Origin: Corynebacterium sp. HMSC078H07
Lineage (GTDB): Bacteria; Actinomycetota; Actinomycetes; Mycobacteriales; Mycobacteriaceae
Assembly: GCF_001812805.1 (NCBI RefSeq)
Contig: NZ_KV810454.1
Span: 1-64,000, forward strand
Reading direction: 5' to 3'
Length of the DNA: 64,000 nucleotides
Shown: positions 30,666 to 38,530 of the stretch, one piece after another
How positions within the stretch are numbered: position 1 is the stretch's first letter
How the letters are laid out: the number at the start of each line of letters is the position of its first letter
The notes under the pieces: model-generated
The model's input: the letters and a program-made list of their open reading frames with translations, nothing else
What the model was told of the DNA's origin: nothing
Databases searched by the model: none
Translations under genes and position numbers: made by a program

Positions 30666-31481
30666 TTAACTCTCTTGATAAGTTGCGGCCTTGCGCCTAT
30701 CCACAACGATGAAAATGGACACGATAACAGCGCCGATGACGAGCATGAGCAGAATCATTGGCGTGGATGCGTCTTGCTCAGCACCCCACGGCCACAGCGC
30801 GCGCAAGGAGCCAAGCATGAAACCTGCCATGGCTGCGAGGGTGGGATTACGGTGATTATCCAGAAGGTAGTTGAGAACCTTGACAAATGCCGCAAGGCCG
30901 CACACCGCACCCAGCGCGAAGACACCGACGGTGACCATGTCACGGTCCGACACTGCACCGATGACCGGCTCGTAAAGGCCCATGGTTAAAAGGATGAGGG
31001 AACCCGACACGCCAGGCAGAACGAGTGCGCAGACAGCAATCATTGCGGCGAAAAAGACCACGATGAGGTTGGGATCCTCCACGGGGGTGGAGGTAAAACC
31101 TGTGACAAAAAAGATCGCGACGGTGGCGATGACAAACGCGACGATGGATCCCGGCGAAAAGCGCGACATCATGCTCAGCGGCACGATGATGGATACGGCA
31201 ACCATGCCGAGAAACAGAGCGTGGGAGAGGGACACTTGGCCCTCTACGAAGTTGTGGAGCAGTGTGGAGAAACCGAAGACAGCGGCGAACATGCCGACGG
31301 CGACGGACAGAAGGAATCCCCACTCGACCTTTTTGAAACGGCCGGAAATGAGGTCATTGGCGTTGTGCAGGGCGCGTTCATAAATACCGACGATGAGCGC
31401 GACGGTTCCACCGGAGATCCCGGGAACCAGCTCGGCCATGCCAATGAGGGCGCCGCGAATGGCGTTGAGAATAAAGTGCAT
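30666..31481 (-). CDS. DUF368 membrane protein, candidate polyprenyl-phosphate translocase (PopT-like)
   Basis: A 271-residue polytopic membrane protein with the DUF368 opening RGALIGMAELVPGISGGTVALIVGIYE and an internal repeat VCALVLPGVSGSLILLTMGLYEPVI, the inverted-topology duplication of the family. Members in Staphylococcus and Vibrio were shown to recycle undecaprenyl phosphate across the membrane. In a corynebacterium the carrier would be decaprenyl phosphate; this is inference. It is first in a possible operon with the amino-acid importer. GATAAT 8 bases before the ATG suggests a leaderless mRNA. Confidence 0.88.
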   Translation of the reverse strand: MHFILNAIRGALIGMAELVPGISGGTVALIVGIYERALHNANDLISGRFKKVEWGFLLSVAVGMFAAVFGFSTLLHNFVEGQVSLSHALFLGMVAVSIIVPLSMMSRFSPGSIVAFVIATVAIFFVTGFTSTPVEDPNLIVVFFAAMIAVCALVLPGVSGSLILLTMGLYEPVIGAVSDRDMVTVGVFALGAVCGLAAFVKVLNYLLDNHRNPTLAAMAGFMLGSLRALWPWGAEQDASTPMILLMLVIGAVIVSIFIVVDRRKAATYQES

Positions 31482-31489
31482 AAACCGAA

Positions 31490-31495
31490 ATTATC
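31490..31495 (-). promoter_or_regulatory. -10 element of a leaderless promoter for the DUF368 gene
   Basis: On the minus strand GATAAT lies 8 bases before the ATG at 31481, and no ribosome-binding site is present. Confidence 0.55.
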
Positions 31496-31623
31496 GTTGA
31501 CCACCCCCGCGGTGGGAATGCCGTGCCGTGGGGAGAGGAGGTGAGCAGATGACGCCCTATTCTTTCACTGAACGCCAGGCTTATGCAAATTATTCACTCA
31601 AAGGAAGGATATGCGCTCCCGGC

Positions 31624-31899
31624 TTAGAAGGGCAGGCGCTTGGCCAGCTCGCCGTACAGGGATCCAATGACAGCGAAGGCGGCAAGGCCGATGAGGCCGT
31701 CCAACAGGACAACGTAGAAGCGGTTGAGATCTGGGTCGTTGGAGGACGCTGCTGTTTCACGAAGCTTCTGGTAGTAGGAAGAGTCCTCAGCCTTGGAAGA
31801 GATAGTGGACTTCACGCTCGACTCCGCAGCAGTGGCTGCGGCGGTGCCAGAAAAGGTAAGTGCAACTGCGGTGCTGAGAGCGATGATAGTGCGACGCAT
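31624..31899 (-). CDS. small secreted protein with C-terminal hydrophobic helix (91 aa)
   Basis: A 91-residue protein with a Sec signal peptide (MRRTIIALSTAVALTFSGTA, cleavage near ATAAES), a Ser/Lys-rich segment, and a hydrophobic C-terminal helix (FYVVLLDGLIGLAAFAVIGSLYGELAKRL). The plan matches the two small secreted proteins at 347-1038, including the signal-peptide style, but sequence identity in the tail is low. GGAGGGAGACC precedes the ATG. Function unknown. Confidence 0.75.
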   Translation of the reverse strand: MRRTIIALSTAVALTFSGTAAATAAESSVKSTISSKAEDSSYYQKLRETAASSNDPDLNRFYVVLLDGLIGLAAFAVIGSLYGELAKRLPF

Positions 31900-31933
31900 A
31901 GGGAGGGAGACCTTTCGATAGGGAAAACGCTAA

Positions 31934-31962
31934 CACCCCACAACATACTCTGTCGTGGGGTG
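31934..31962 (-). terminator. terminator downstream of the tRNA gene
   Basis: CACCCCAC (31934-31941) pairs with GTGGGGTG (31955-31962). On the minus strand TTAGCGTTTTCC follows, just past the tRNA 3' end. Confidence 0.6.
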
Positions 31963-31965
31963 GAG

Positions 31966-32042
31966 TGGTGCCCCTGGTGAGACTCGAACTCACACTACAC
32001 GGGTTTTGAATCCGTTGCCTCTGCCAATTGGGCTACAGGGGC
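31966..32042 (-). tRNA. tRNA-Leu (anticodon CAA), CCA encoded, short variable loop
   Basis: The minus strand folds into a full cloverleaf: acceptor GCCCCTG with CAGGGGC, D-arm GCC...GGC containing TTGG, anticodon arm ACGGA-TTCAAAA-CCCGT, variable loop GTAGT, T-arm GTGAG-TTCGAGT-CTCAC, discriminator A, then encoded CCA. The anticodon at positions 34-36 is CAA, which reads UUG (Leu). The variable loop has only 5 bases, unlike the long arm of ordinary bacterial tRNA-Leu. The anticodon stem has one A-C mismatch next to the loop. Confidence 0.85.
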
Positions 32043-32054
32043 GCACTGGCAAAG

Positions 32055-32060
32055 ATATTA
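32055..32060 (-). promoter_or_regulatory. -10 element for the tRNA gene
   Basis: On the minus strand TAATAT lies 12 bases before the first tRNA base, a normal distance for a short 5' leader. Confidence 0.45.
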
Positions 32061-32172
32061 GCGCAGCCGACTAACACAGACCTAATTGCCTGCCCGCACG
32101 CGGTTTGAGGGCGGTATGAGTAGGCCTTGGAGTGCCGAATGAGGGCGAGCGGTGGCGCGCCACGCAACACGT

Positions 32173-32178
32173 TAGGAT
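32173..32178 (+). promoter_or_regulatory. -10 element of a leaderless polA promoter
   Basis: TAGGAT is 7 bases before the GTG at 32186, where PolA homology begins. No ribosome-binding site is seen. Confidence 0.55.
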
Positions 32179-32185
32179 GGGCTGG

Positions 32186-34840
32186 GTGACTACTTCTCAG
32201 CCCCGACTTTTGCTTATCGACGGCCACTCCATGGCCTTCCGCGCATTTTATGCACTACCAGCGGAGAATTTCTCCACCTCGGGAGGTCAGCACACCAACG
32301 CGGTGTATGGCTTCTTGTCCATGCTGGCCAATATTCTCAACGAGGAGAAGCCCGATTTCGTTGCAGTGGCTTTTGATGTCGGCCGCAAGACATTCCGCAC
32401 CGAGATGTTCCCGGACTACAAGGCTCAACGAGAAGCAGCTCCTGAGGAGTTTCGCGGCCAAGTCGAGCTCATCCGCGAGGTCTTGGGCACGCTAGGCATC
32501 ACGACGTTGTCGCGTGAGAACTTTGAGGCTGACGATATCGTGGCCACGTTGTCTACGCAGGCAGGATCTGACTATGCGACCCTGCTGGTGACGGGTGACC
32601 GCGATTACTTGCAGTTGGTTGATGAGTCCACGACGGTTCTGTACCCGATGCGCGGCGTATCTACCCTGCATCGCTTTACTCCGGCAGCGGTGGAAGAAAA
32701 ATACGGCTTGACCCCGCAGCAATACCCGGATTTTGCGGCCCTGCGTGGAGACCCGTCTGACAACCTGCCTAGTGTGCCGAAGGTGGGGGAGAAGACCGCT
32801 ACGAAGTGGATTACGCAGTATGGGTCCCTCGACGAACTCATTGCCCATGCAGAGGACATCAAAGGCGTGGCCGGACAGAACTTCCGTGACCGCATCGAGC
32901 AAGTCAAGCTCAACCGACAGCTCACACAGATGGTGACGGACATGGACCTTGAGGTGGGGCCAGCAGACCTGGCTTTCAAAGGGGCAGTAGCTAGTGAAGT
33001 CGCCGCGCGTTTTGATGAGTTGGAGTTCGGCACTAATCTGCGCGAGCGTGTGTTGAGTGCCATTCCGCACGACGCTGATGCTGAGGCCGCAGCGGCAGAA
33101 GAATCGCCCGAGGTTGCAGTGTCCATTACTGACCAGCCTCTCGCAGAATGGCTCAAGGACGGCGACAGTTTGCGCAAGCACGTCGCGGTCTTTGTGCAGG
33201 GCGATGGAACTCCGGGCGCTGGTGATGCGGCAGCGCTAGCGCTTGTCGACGAATCCTTTGAAGGCCTCCAGCTCGAACTTGCTGATCTCAGCGCGGAGGA
33301 CGACGCAGCGCTTGCCGAGTGGCTGTCCTCGGATGCGCCGAAGTACTTCCATGAGGCCAAGGCAGCCTTCCACATGTTGGCCGGACGTGGCATCGAGCTG
33401 CGCGGCATCGCACATGACACTGCCCTCGCTGCATACCTCTTGCGGCCAGGCCAGCGCACGTACGAGCTGAGTGACGTCTACCAACGTCACCTGAAGAAGT
33501 CTTTGGGGCAGGCGAGTGAGCAGCTCTCTATCCTTGATGACAATCCACTGGTAGACCAAGCAGGGGCGATTATGGAGCTCGCCGCGGAGCTCACGACCCA
33601 ACTGCAAGAGATCGATTCCTTCGAGCTGTATACCGACCTCGAGCTACCGCTGGTGCCCATCCTGGCCCGTATGGAGGCTGCCGGCATCGCCGTGGACAAG
33701 GACATCCTGGAAACCCAGCGTGATGCTTTCATTGAGCAGGTCAACGAACAGGAGCGCGCTGCACGTGAGCTGGCGGGGGATGACTCCCTCAACCTGAACT
33801 CGCCGAAGCAGCTGCAGGCAGTGCTTTTCGAGACTTTCGATATGCCGAAGACGAAGAAGACCAAGACCGGCTATTCCACCGCCGCCAAGGAAATTGAGCA
33901 GCTGGCTGCTAGCCACCCGCATCCTTTCCTGGATCATCTCCTGGCGCACCGCGAGTACCAGAAGATGAAGACCACGCTGGAAGGCCTCATCAAGACGATT
34001 CAGCCGGATGGCCGCATTCACACCACCTTTAACCAGACGGTGGCTTCCACCGGCCGTTTGTCCTCGACGGAGCCCAATCTGCAGAACATCCCGGTCCGTA
34101 CGGAAGCTGGCCGCCAGATTCGTTCTGCCTTTGTGGTGGGCGAGGGCTTTGACACGCTAATTACCGCTGACTATTCCCAAATTGAGATGCGTGTGATGGC
34201 GCACCTCTCAGCGGATCCGGGGCTCATTGAGGCCTATCGAAAGGGAGAGGACCTTCACAACTTTGTAGGTTCGAGGGTCTTCGACGTGCCAGTCGATGAG
34301 GTCACGCCAGAGCTGCGCCGCCGCGTCAAGGCCATGTCCTATGGCTTGGTATATGGTCTGTCGGCCTATGGCCTATCGCAGCAGCTGGGAATTCCGGCTG
34401 GTGAGGCCAAGCAGATTATGGAGAGCTACTTCGAGCGCTTTGGTGGCGTGAAACGCTACCTCGACGAGGTGGTGGTCCAAGCCCGCAAGGACGGCTATAC
34501 CTCAACAGTCTTTGGTCGCCGTCGCTACCTGCCGGAGCTCAACTCCGACAACCGTGTGGCTCGCGAGAATGCCGAGCGCGCTGCACTCAATGCCCCGATT
34601 CAGGGCACGGCGGCTGACATCATCAAGGTGGCCATGATCCGGGTGGACAAGGCGCTTGAGGGCATGGAGTCACGCGTATTGCTCCAGGTCCACGATGAAC
34701 TGGTCGTGGAGGTCGCAGCCGATGAGGCAGAAAAGGTGCACACCATCTTGGAACGCGAGATGGACAAGGCTATCGAGTTGACGGTGCCGTTGGAGGTTTC
34801 CGTTGGCCAGGGCAAGAACTGGGATGCGGCCGCACACTAG
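32186..34840 (+). CDS. polA: DNA polymerase I
   Basis: A repair and Okazaki-fragment polymerase of about 884 residues. It has the N-terminal 5'-nuclease (LLLIDGHSMAFRAFYAL; VTGDRDYLQLVD; GDPSDNLPSVPKVGEKTA), a middle domain corresponding to the 3'-exonuclease, usually inactive in actinobacteria, and the polymerase with DYSQIEMRVMAHLS, RRRVKAMSYGLVYGLSAYGLSQ and VHDELVVE. I use GTG 32186 (VTTSQPRLLLIDG) because the leaderless promoter fits it; the ATG at 32132 would add 18 residues lacking family character. Confidence 0.95.
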   Translation: MTTSQPRLLLIDGHSMAFRAFYALPAENFSTSGGQHTNAVYGFLSMLANILNEEKPDFVAVAFDVGRKTFRTEMFPDYKAQREAAPEEFRGQVELIREVLGTLGITTLSRENFEADDIVATLSTQAGSDYATLLVTGDRDYLQLVDESTTVLYPMRGVSTLHRFTPAAVEEKYGLTPQQYPDFAALRGDPSDNLPSVPKVGEKTATKWITQYGSLDELIAHAEDIKGVAGQNFRDRIEQVKLNRQLTQMVTDMDLEVGPADLAFKGAVASEVAARFDELEFGTNLRERVLSAIPHDADAEAAAAEESPEVAVSITDQPLAEWLKDGDSLRKHVAVFVQGDGTPGAGDAAALALVDESFEGLQLELADLSAEDDAALAEWLSSDAPKYFHEAKAAFHMLAGRGIELRGIAHDTALAAYLLRPGQRTYELSDVYQRHLKKSLGQASEQLSILDDNPLVDQAGAIMELAAELTTQLQEIDSFELYTDLELPLVPILARMEAAGIAVDKDILETQRDAFIEQVNEQERAARELAGDDSLNLNSPKQLQAVLFETFDMPKTKKTKTGYSTAAKEIEQLAASHPHPFLDHLLAHREYQKMKTTLEGLIKTIQPDGRIHTTFNQTVASTGRLSSTEPNLQNIPVRTEAGRQIRSAFVVGEGFDTLITADYSQIEMRVMAHLSADPGLIEAYRKGEDLHNFVGSRVFDVPVDEVTPELRRRVKAMSYGLVYGLSAYGLSQQLGIPAGEAKQIMESYFERFGGVKRYLDEVVVQARKDGYTSTVFGRRRYLPELNSDNRVARENAERAALNAPIQGTAADIIKVAMIRVDKALEGMESRVLLQVHDELVVEVAADEAEKVHTILEREMDKAIELTVPLEVSVGQGKNWDAAAH

Positions 34841-34857
34841 GGTTTGCACACTAGGAT

Positions 34858-35328
34858 TTAGGTCAATCCCACCGCACGTTCATCCTCAGTGGGCGTGCGG
34901 CGCTCCACGAGGCAGCCCGCCAACAGATCAAAGGGCGTTTGGCCGATCAGCACCACGCTAAGGCCCAAAATGGCGAGAATGATGCCCTCGACCATGGGCA
35001 GCCCGGTGAGCGCTAGCAGCGTGAGCAACAGCCAGCTGTTGCGGATAGCGGCGCTGGCAATGCCGGGACGTTGCGCAATAACCTCCAGTTTGAGGGACCA
35101 CTTGCCCAGCGAAGTCTGCTTCGTGGTTTCGACCCACACGCGGTAGATATAGAAAACTCCAGCAAGGGCCGCGATGTCGTAGATTTCGCCGGCGCGACCA
35201 GTCAGTATGCCATCGGTGGCGAGGTTGGTGAGCCACTTGATGACGAGGATGATTGCGGCGGCGAGGAAAGCATCGATCCACCAGGCCACCACGCGGCGCA
35301 ACACTATCCCGAGTCGTTCTAGAAGCAT
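34858..35328 (-). CDS. RDD-family small membrane protein
   Basis: A 156-residue integral membrane protein with the RDD pattern: RRVVAWWIDAFLAAAIILVIKWL (Arg/Asp around the first membrane segment), a second segment with IAALAGVFYIYRVWVETT, then TSLGKWSLKLEVI and a third region. RDD proteins have no single established role; some act in ion transport. It lies 46 bases downstream of a methyltransferase gene on the same strand and may share its mRNA. Confidence 0.8.
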   Translation of the reverse strand: MLLERLGIVLRRVVAWWIDAFLAAAIILVIKWLTNLATDGILTGRAGEIYDIAALAGVFYIYRVWVETTKQTSLGKWSLKLEVIAQRPGIASAAIRNSWLLLTLLALTGLPMVEGIILAILGLSVVLIGQTPFDLLAGCLVERRTPTEDERAVGLT

Positions 35329-35374
35329 GGCTGCCAGCTTACGTTCCCTAGTCCTTGGGCTTTTGCTGCGGGGG

Positions 35375-36115
35375 TTATGGATGGGCTTCGAGGGCCTGGC
35401 AGACGAAAATCGCGGTTCCGGGAAAGAGTGCGCCGCGTTCCGGCGACCACTGTCCCCACGTGATGTCGAGGCCCTCTGGCCACTCTGGTTCTATCAGGTT
35501 AAGAATCTGAAAGCCTCCACGGACCTGGAGAGCGCGCAGCCAATCACCCAATGTGCGGTGAAACTCGGCGTAGGTGAGCTCCCCGTCAGAGTTCTGTTCG
35601 AGGTAGGCACGGTCGAAATAGGACAGCTCTGCCGTCAGACTAGACGGGTCGTCGGGGAAGACCCAGCGCATCGGGTGTGGCACGGAGAAGACGAAACGGC
35701 CGCCGACACGAAGGACGCGGTGTACCTCAGCAAGCGCCGCATCCAGATCCGCAATGAAGGGTAGCGCCCCGAAAGCCGAAAAGACGACGTCAAAGGCCTC
35801 CTCGCGGTAAGGAAGTGCCAAGGCATCAGCTTGAACAAGTGGCAGCCCGGGTTCGGCATGGGAGAGCATTCCGGCGGAGAGGTCGAATCCCGTCGCAAAA
35901 CCTGCACGTCCTTGCAGCCACTGCGTGCAGGGCGCGGAGCCGCATCCGAGTTCGAGGACGGTGGCCGAGGAGACGTCGCCAAGCAACTGCGCCTCAGCCT
36001 CATGCAGCATCTCCGGGCACCAATAAAAGGATGAAAGATACTCCGGGTGGGTAGCGTGATACGAGTCAGCATCGGAGTCCCAAAAGGCGCGGTTGGCCGC
36101 TGAGGCAGAAAACAT
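35375..36115 (-). CDS. class I SAM-dependent methyltransferase
   Basis: A methyltransferase of about 246 residues. The SAM-binding motif I is VLELGCGSAPCTQWL, motif II-like PGLPLVQADALALPYREEAFDVVFSAFGALPFI, and post-motif VLRVGGRFVFSVPHPMRWVF, the UbiE/type-11 arrangement. The N-terminus reads NRAFWDSDADSYHATHPEYL. The start at 36115 has AAAGGA close upstream; an ATG seven codons earlier is possible. The substrate is unknown. Confidence 0.85.
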   Translation of the reverse strand: MFSASAANRAFWDSDADSYHATHPEYLSSFYWCPEMLHEAEAQLLGDVSSATVLELGCGSAPCTQWLQGRAGFATGFDLSAGMLSHAEPGLPLVQADALALPYREEAFDVVFSAFGALPFIADLDAALAEVHRVLRVGGRFVFSVPHPMRWVFPDDPSSLTAELSYFDRAYLEQNSDGELTYAEFHRTLGDWLRALQVRGGFQILNLIEPEWPEGLDITWGQWSPERGALFPGTAIFVCQALEAHP

Positions 36116-36201
36116 AGGTCCTTTCGCGTGGCACATTTGCCCTTGTAGCTGCATGGATGTAGTGTTGGACGGGCGTGTCTATGACTCGGGACGAACTGGG
36201 C

Positions 36202-36344
36202 TACTGTAGGAGAGTTCAGCCGGACCGCGAGTCGGGATTGAAATCCATCTTAAGCCTTGCGTATTTTCGCTGCTTAATGACGCTTTTCAAGAGACGCGTA
36301 ACTGTCCAATCACGATCTCCTACGTCACTTCGGAGCATAACTAC
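36202..36344 (+). promoter_or_regulatory. rpsA promoter and long 5' leader (tentative)
   Basis: A TACTGT at 36202-36207 could be a -10 element, giving a leader of about 130 bases before the rpsA ATG. Only a weak GGAG is seen upstream of the start. Autoregulation of S1 through its leader is known in enterobacteria; here it is inference. Confidence 0.3.
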
Positions 36345-37808
36345 ATGCCAACTTCTAACACCCCTCAGGTTGCGATCAACGACATCGGAACCGCAGAGGA
36401 CTTCCTCGCAGCTGTCGACGCCACCATCAAGTACTTCAACGATGGTGACATCGTCGAGGGCACCGTGGTCAAGGTTGACCACGACGAGGTCCTGCTCGAC
36501 ATCGGTTACAAGACCGAGGGCGTCATCCCGTCCCGCGAGCTTTCCATCAAGCACGACGTCAACCCGGATGAGGTTGTCGAGGTCGGCGACGAGATCGACG
36601 CACTTGTTCTCACCAAGGAGGACAAGGAAGGCCGTCTGATCCTGTCCAAGAAGCGCGCACAGTACGAGCGTGCTTGGGGCGCCGTCGAAGAGCTGCACGC
36701 CAAGGAAGAGCCGGTTACCGGTACCGTCATCGAGGTTGTCAAGGGTGGTCTCATCCTCGACATCGGCCTCCGTGGCTTCCTTCCGGCTTCCCTCGTTGAG
36801 ATGCGCCGCGTTCGCGACCTGGAGCCGTACATCGGCCAGGAGCTCGAGGCCAAGATCATCGAGCTGGACAAGCAGCGCAATAACGTCGTTCTGTCCCGCC
36901 GTGCTTACCTCGAGCAGACCCAGTCTGAGGTCCGCTCCGAGTTCCTGCACCAGCTGCAGAAGGGCCAGGTCCGCAAGGGCGTTGTTTCCTCCATCGTCAA
37001 CTTCGGCGCCTTCGTCGATCTCGGCGGTGTCGACGGCCTGGTTCACGTTTCCGAGCTGTCCTGGAAGCACATCGACCACCCGTCCGAGGTTGTCACCGTG
37101 GGCGACGAGGTCACCGTCGAGGTTCTCGACGTCGACCTGGACCGCGAGCGCGTGTCCCTGTCCCTTAAGGCCACCCAGGAAGATCCGTGGCGCGTCTTCG
37201 CCCGCACCCACGCTGTGGGCCAGATCGTCCCGGGCAAGGTCACCAAGCTCGTACCGTTCGGCGCCTTCGTACGCGTCGAGGAGGGCATCGAGGGCCTCGT
37301 CCACATCTCCGAGCTGGCTCAGCGCCACGTGGAGGTTCCGGACCAGGTTGTCACCGTTGGCCAGGAAGTCATGGTCAAGGTCATCGACATCGACCTCGAG
37401 CGTCGTCGTATCTCCCTGTCCGTTAAGCAGGCAGATGAGGACTACACCGACGAGTTCGATCCGTCCAAGTACGGCATGGCTGACTCCTACGATGAGCAGG
37501 GCAACTACGTCTTCCCCGAGGGCTTCGATCCGGAGACCAACGAGTGGAAGGAAGGCTTCGACGAGCAGCGCCAGGCTTGGGAGGCTCGCTACGCCGAGTC
37601 CGAGCGTCGCTTCAACCTGCACACCGCTCAGATCGAGCGCAATCGTGCCGCAGCTGCTGAGGCCGCTGAGTCCGCTGCGGACAACTCCAACTACTCCTCC
37701 GAGTCCCAGGATGCAGCTCCGGCATCCGAGACTGAGGCAGAGGTTGGCGGTTCCCTCGCATCCGACGAGCAGCTCGCTGCTCTGCGCGACAAGCTCGCAG
37801 GCAACTAA
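36345..37808 (+). CDS. rpsA: 30S ribosomal protein S1
   Basis: A 487-residue actinobacterial S1 with four S1/OB domains: about residues 35-105 (GDIVEGTVVKVDHDEVLLDIGYKTEG), 120-188 (VTGTVIEVVKGGLILDIGLRGFLP), 205-275 (RKGVVSSIVNFGAFVDLGGVDGLVH) and 290-360 (VPGKVTKLVPFGAFVRVEEGIEGLVH). A Glu/Ser/Ala-rich C-terminal tail of about 110 residues follows. Codon use is strongly biased to highly expressed choices, which makes its antisense strand look open over 560 codons. Confidence 0.97.
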   Translation: MPTSNTPQVAINDIGTAEDFLAAVDATIKYFNDGDIVEGTVVKVDHDEVLLDIGYKTEGVIPSRELSIKHDVNPDEVVEVGDEIDALVLTKEDKEGRLILSKKRAQYERAWGAVEELHAKEEPVTGTVIEVVKGGLILDIGLRGFLPASLVEMRRVRDLEPYIGQELEAKIIELDKQRNNVVLSRRAYLEQTQSEVRSEFLHQLQKGQVRKGVVSSIVNFGAFVDLGGVDGLVHVSELSWKHIDHPSEVVTVGDEVTVEVLDVDLDRERVSLSLKATQEDPWRVFARTHAVGQIVPGKVTKLVPFGAFVRVEEGIEGLVHISELAQRHVEVPDQVVTVGQEVMVKVIDIDLERRRISLSVKQADEDYTDEFDPSKYGMADSYDEQGNYVFPEGFDPETNEWKEGFDEQRQAWEARYAESERRFNLHTAQIERNRAAAAEAAESAADNSNYSSESQDAAPASETEAEVGGSLASDEQLAALRDKLAGN

Positions 37809-37859
37809 ACCCAACTCGTCGACGCTCCACGTTTCGTGCGCGTGAGCGTCTGAGTTCAC

Positions 37860-37897
37860 AAGGCCGTCTCTCCCCGCACTGCGGGAGAGGCGGCCTT
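37860..37897 (+). terminator. terminator after rpsA
   Basis: AAGGCCG-TCTCTCCC pairs with GGGAGAG-CGGCCTT across a short loop. No T-run follows, so it may act as an RNA-end hairpin instead. Confidence 0.6.
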
Positions 37898-37913
37898 GGT
37901 GCATCTACTGGCG

Positions 37914-37919
37914 TATCGT
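37914..37919 (+). promoter_or_regulatory. -10 element of a leaderless coaE promoter
   Basis: TATCGT is 8 bases before the coaE ATG and no ribosome-binding site is seen. Confidence 0.45.
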
Positions 37920-37927
37920 GGGCCGGT

Positions 37928-38530
37928 ATGAAACTCATTGGACTCACCGGTGGAATCGGAAGCGGCAAATCCACAGTGGCACAGTTGTTGGAGGAGCAGG
38001 GCTGGGTGCTTGTCGACGCCGACCGGATCGCCCGCGACATCGTCGAACCTGGTCAGCCCGCCCTAGCGGAGCTGGCGGAGGCTTTTGGGGAGGACATTTT
38101 GCGTGCAGACGGCACGCTCGATAGGGGCCTGCTCGCTTCCCGTGCCTTTGCAAGCCGGGAGAAGACCGACCTCCTCAATTCCATTACCCATCCACGTATC
38201 CACGAGGAAACTCAAGCTCGTTTCGACGCTGCCCGCCGCGCAGGTGAGGAGTTTGTCGTCTACGACATGCCTCTGTTGGTGGACAACGGATTGCATAAGG
38301 ACATGGACGCCACCATCGTCGTGGATGTCGACGTGGAAGAACGCGTGCGCCGCCTCGTGGAGTTTCGGGGGCTTGAGGAGGAAGATGCACGCCGCCGCAT
38401 TGCGGCTCAGATTCCCGATGATGTTCGTCGTGCTGCGGCCGACCTGCTTATCGACAACAACGGCCCCCGCGAAGCGCTGGATGCGCAGGTTGCGGAGGCC
38501 GTTGAGGAGCTGAAGCGTCGCTTTAGCTAG
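37928..38530 (+). CDS. coaE: dephospho-CoA kinase
   Basis: A 200-residue P-loop kinase for the last step of coenzyme A synthesis. It has GLTGGIGSGKSTVAQ (Walker A), DADRIARDIVEPG, HPRIHEE and VVYDMPLLVDNG. In mycobacteria CoaE is often longer with a second domain; this version is the short bacterial form. Its last three bases overlap the end of the convergent DUF4185 gene. Confidence 0.95.
   Translation: MKLIGLTGGIGSGKSTVAQLLEEQGWVLVDADRIARDIVEPGQPALAELAEAFGEDILRADGTLDRGLLASRAFASREKTDLLNSITHPRIHEETQARFDAARRAGEEFVVYDMPLLVDNGLHKDMDATIVVDVDVEERVRRLVEFRGLEEEDARRRIAAQIPDDVRRAAADLLIDNNGPREALDAQVAEAVEELKRRFS

Noticed and set aside
31966..32042. tRNA read on the plus strand with anticodon TTG (Gln)
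   Set aside because: The T-arm, the GG of the D-loop, discriminator base and CCA end are correct only on the minus strand.
36216..37904. 562-codon open frame antisense to rpsA
   Set aside because: It mirrors the strong codon bias of rpsA, has biased composition and no family features. Similar shadows occur opposite other highly biased genes.
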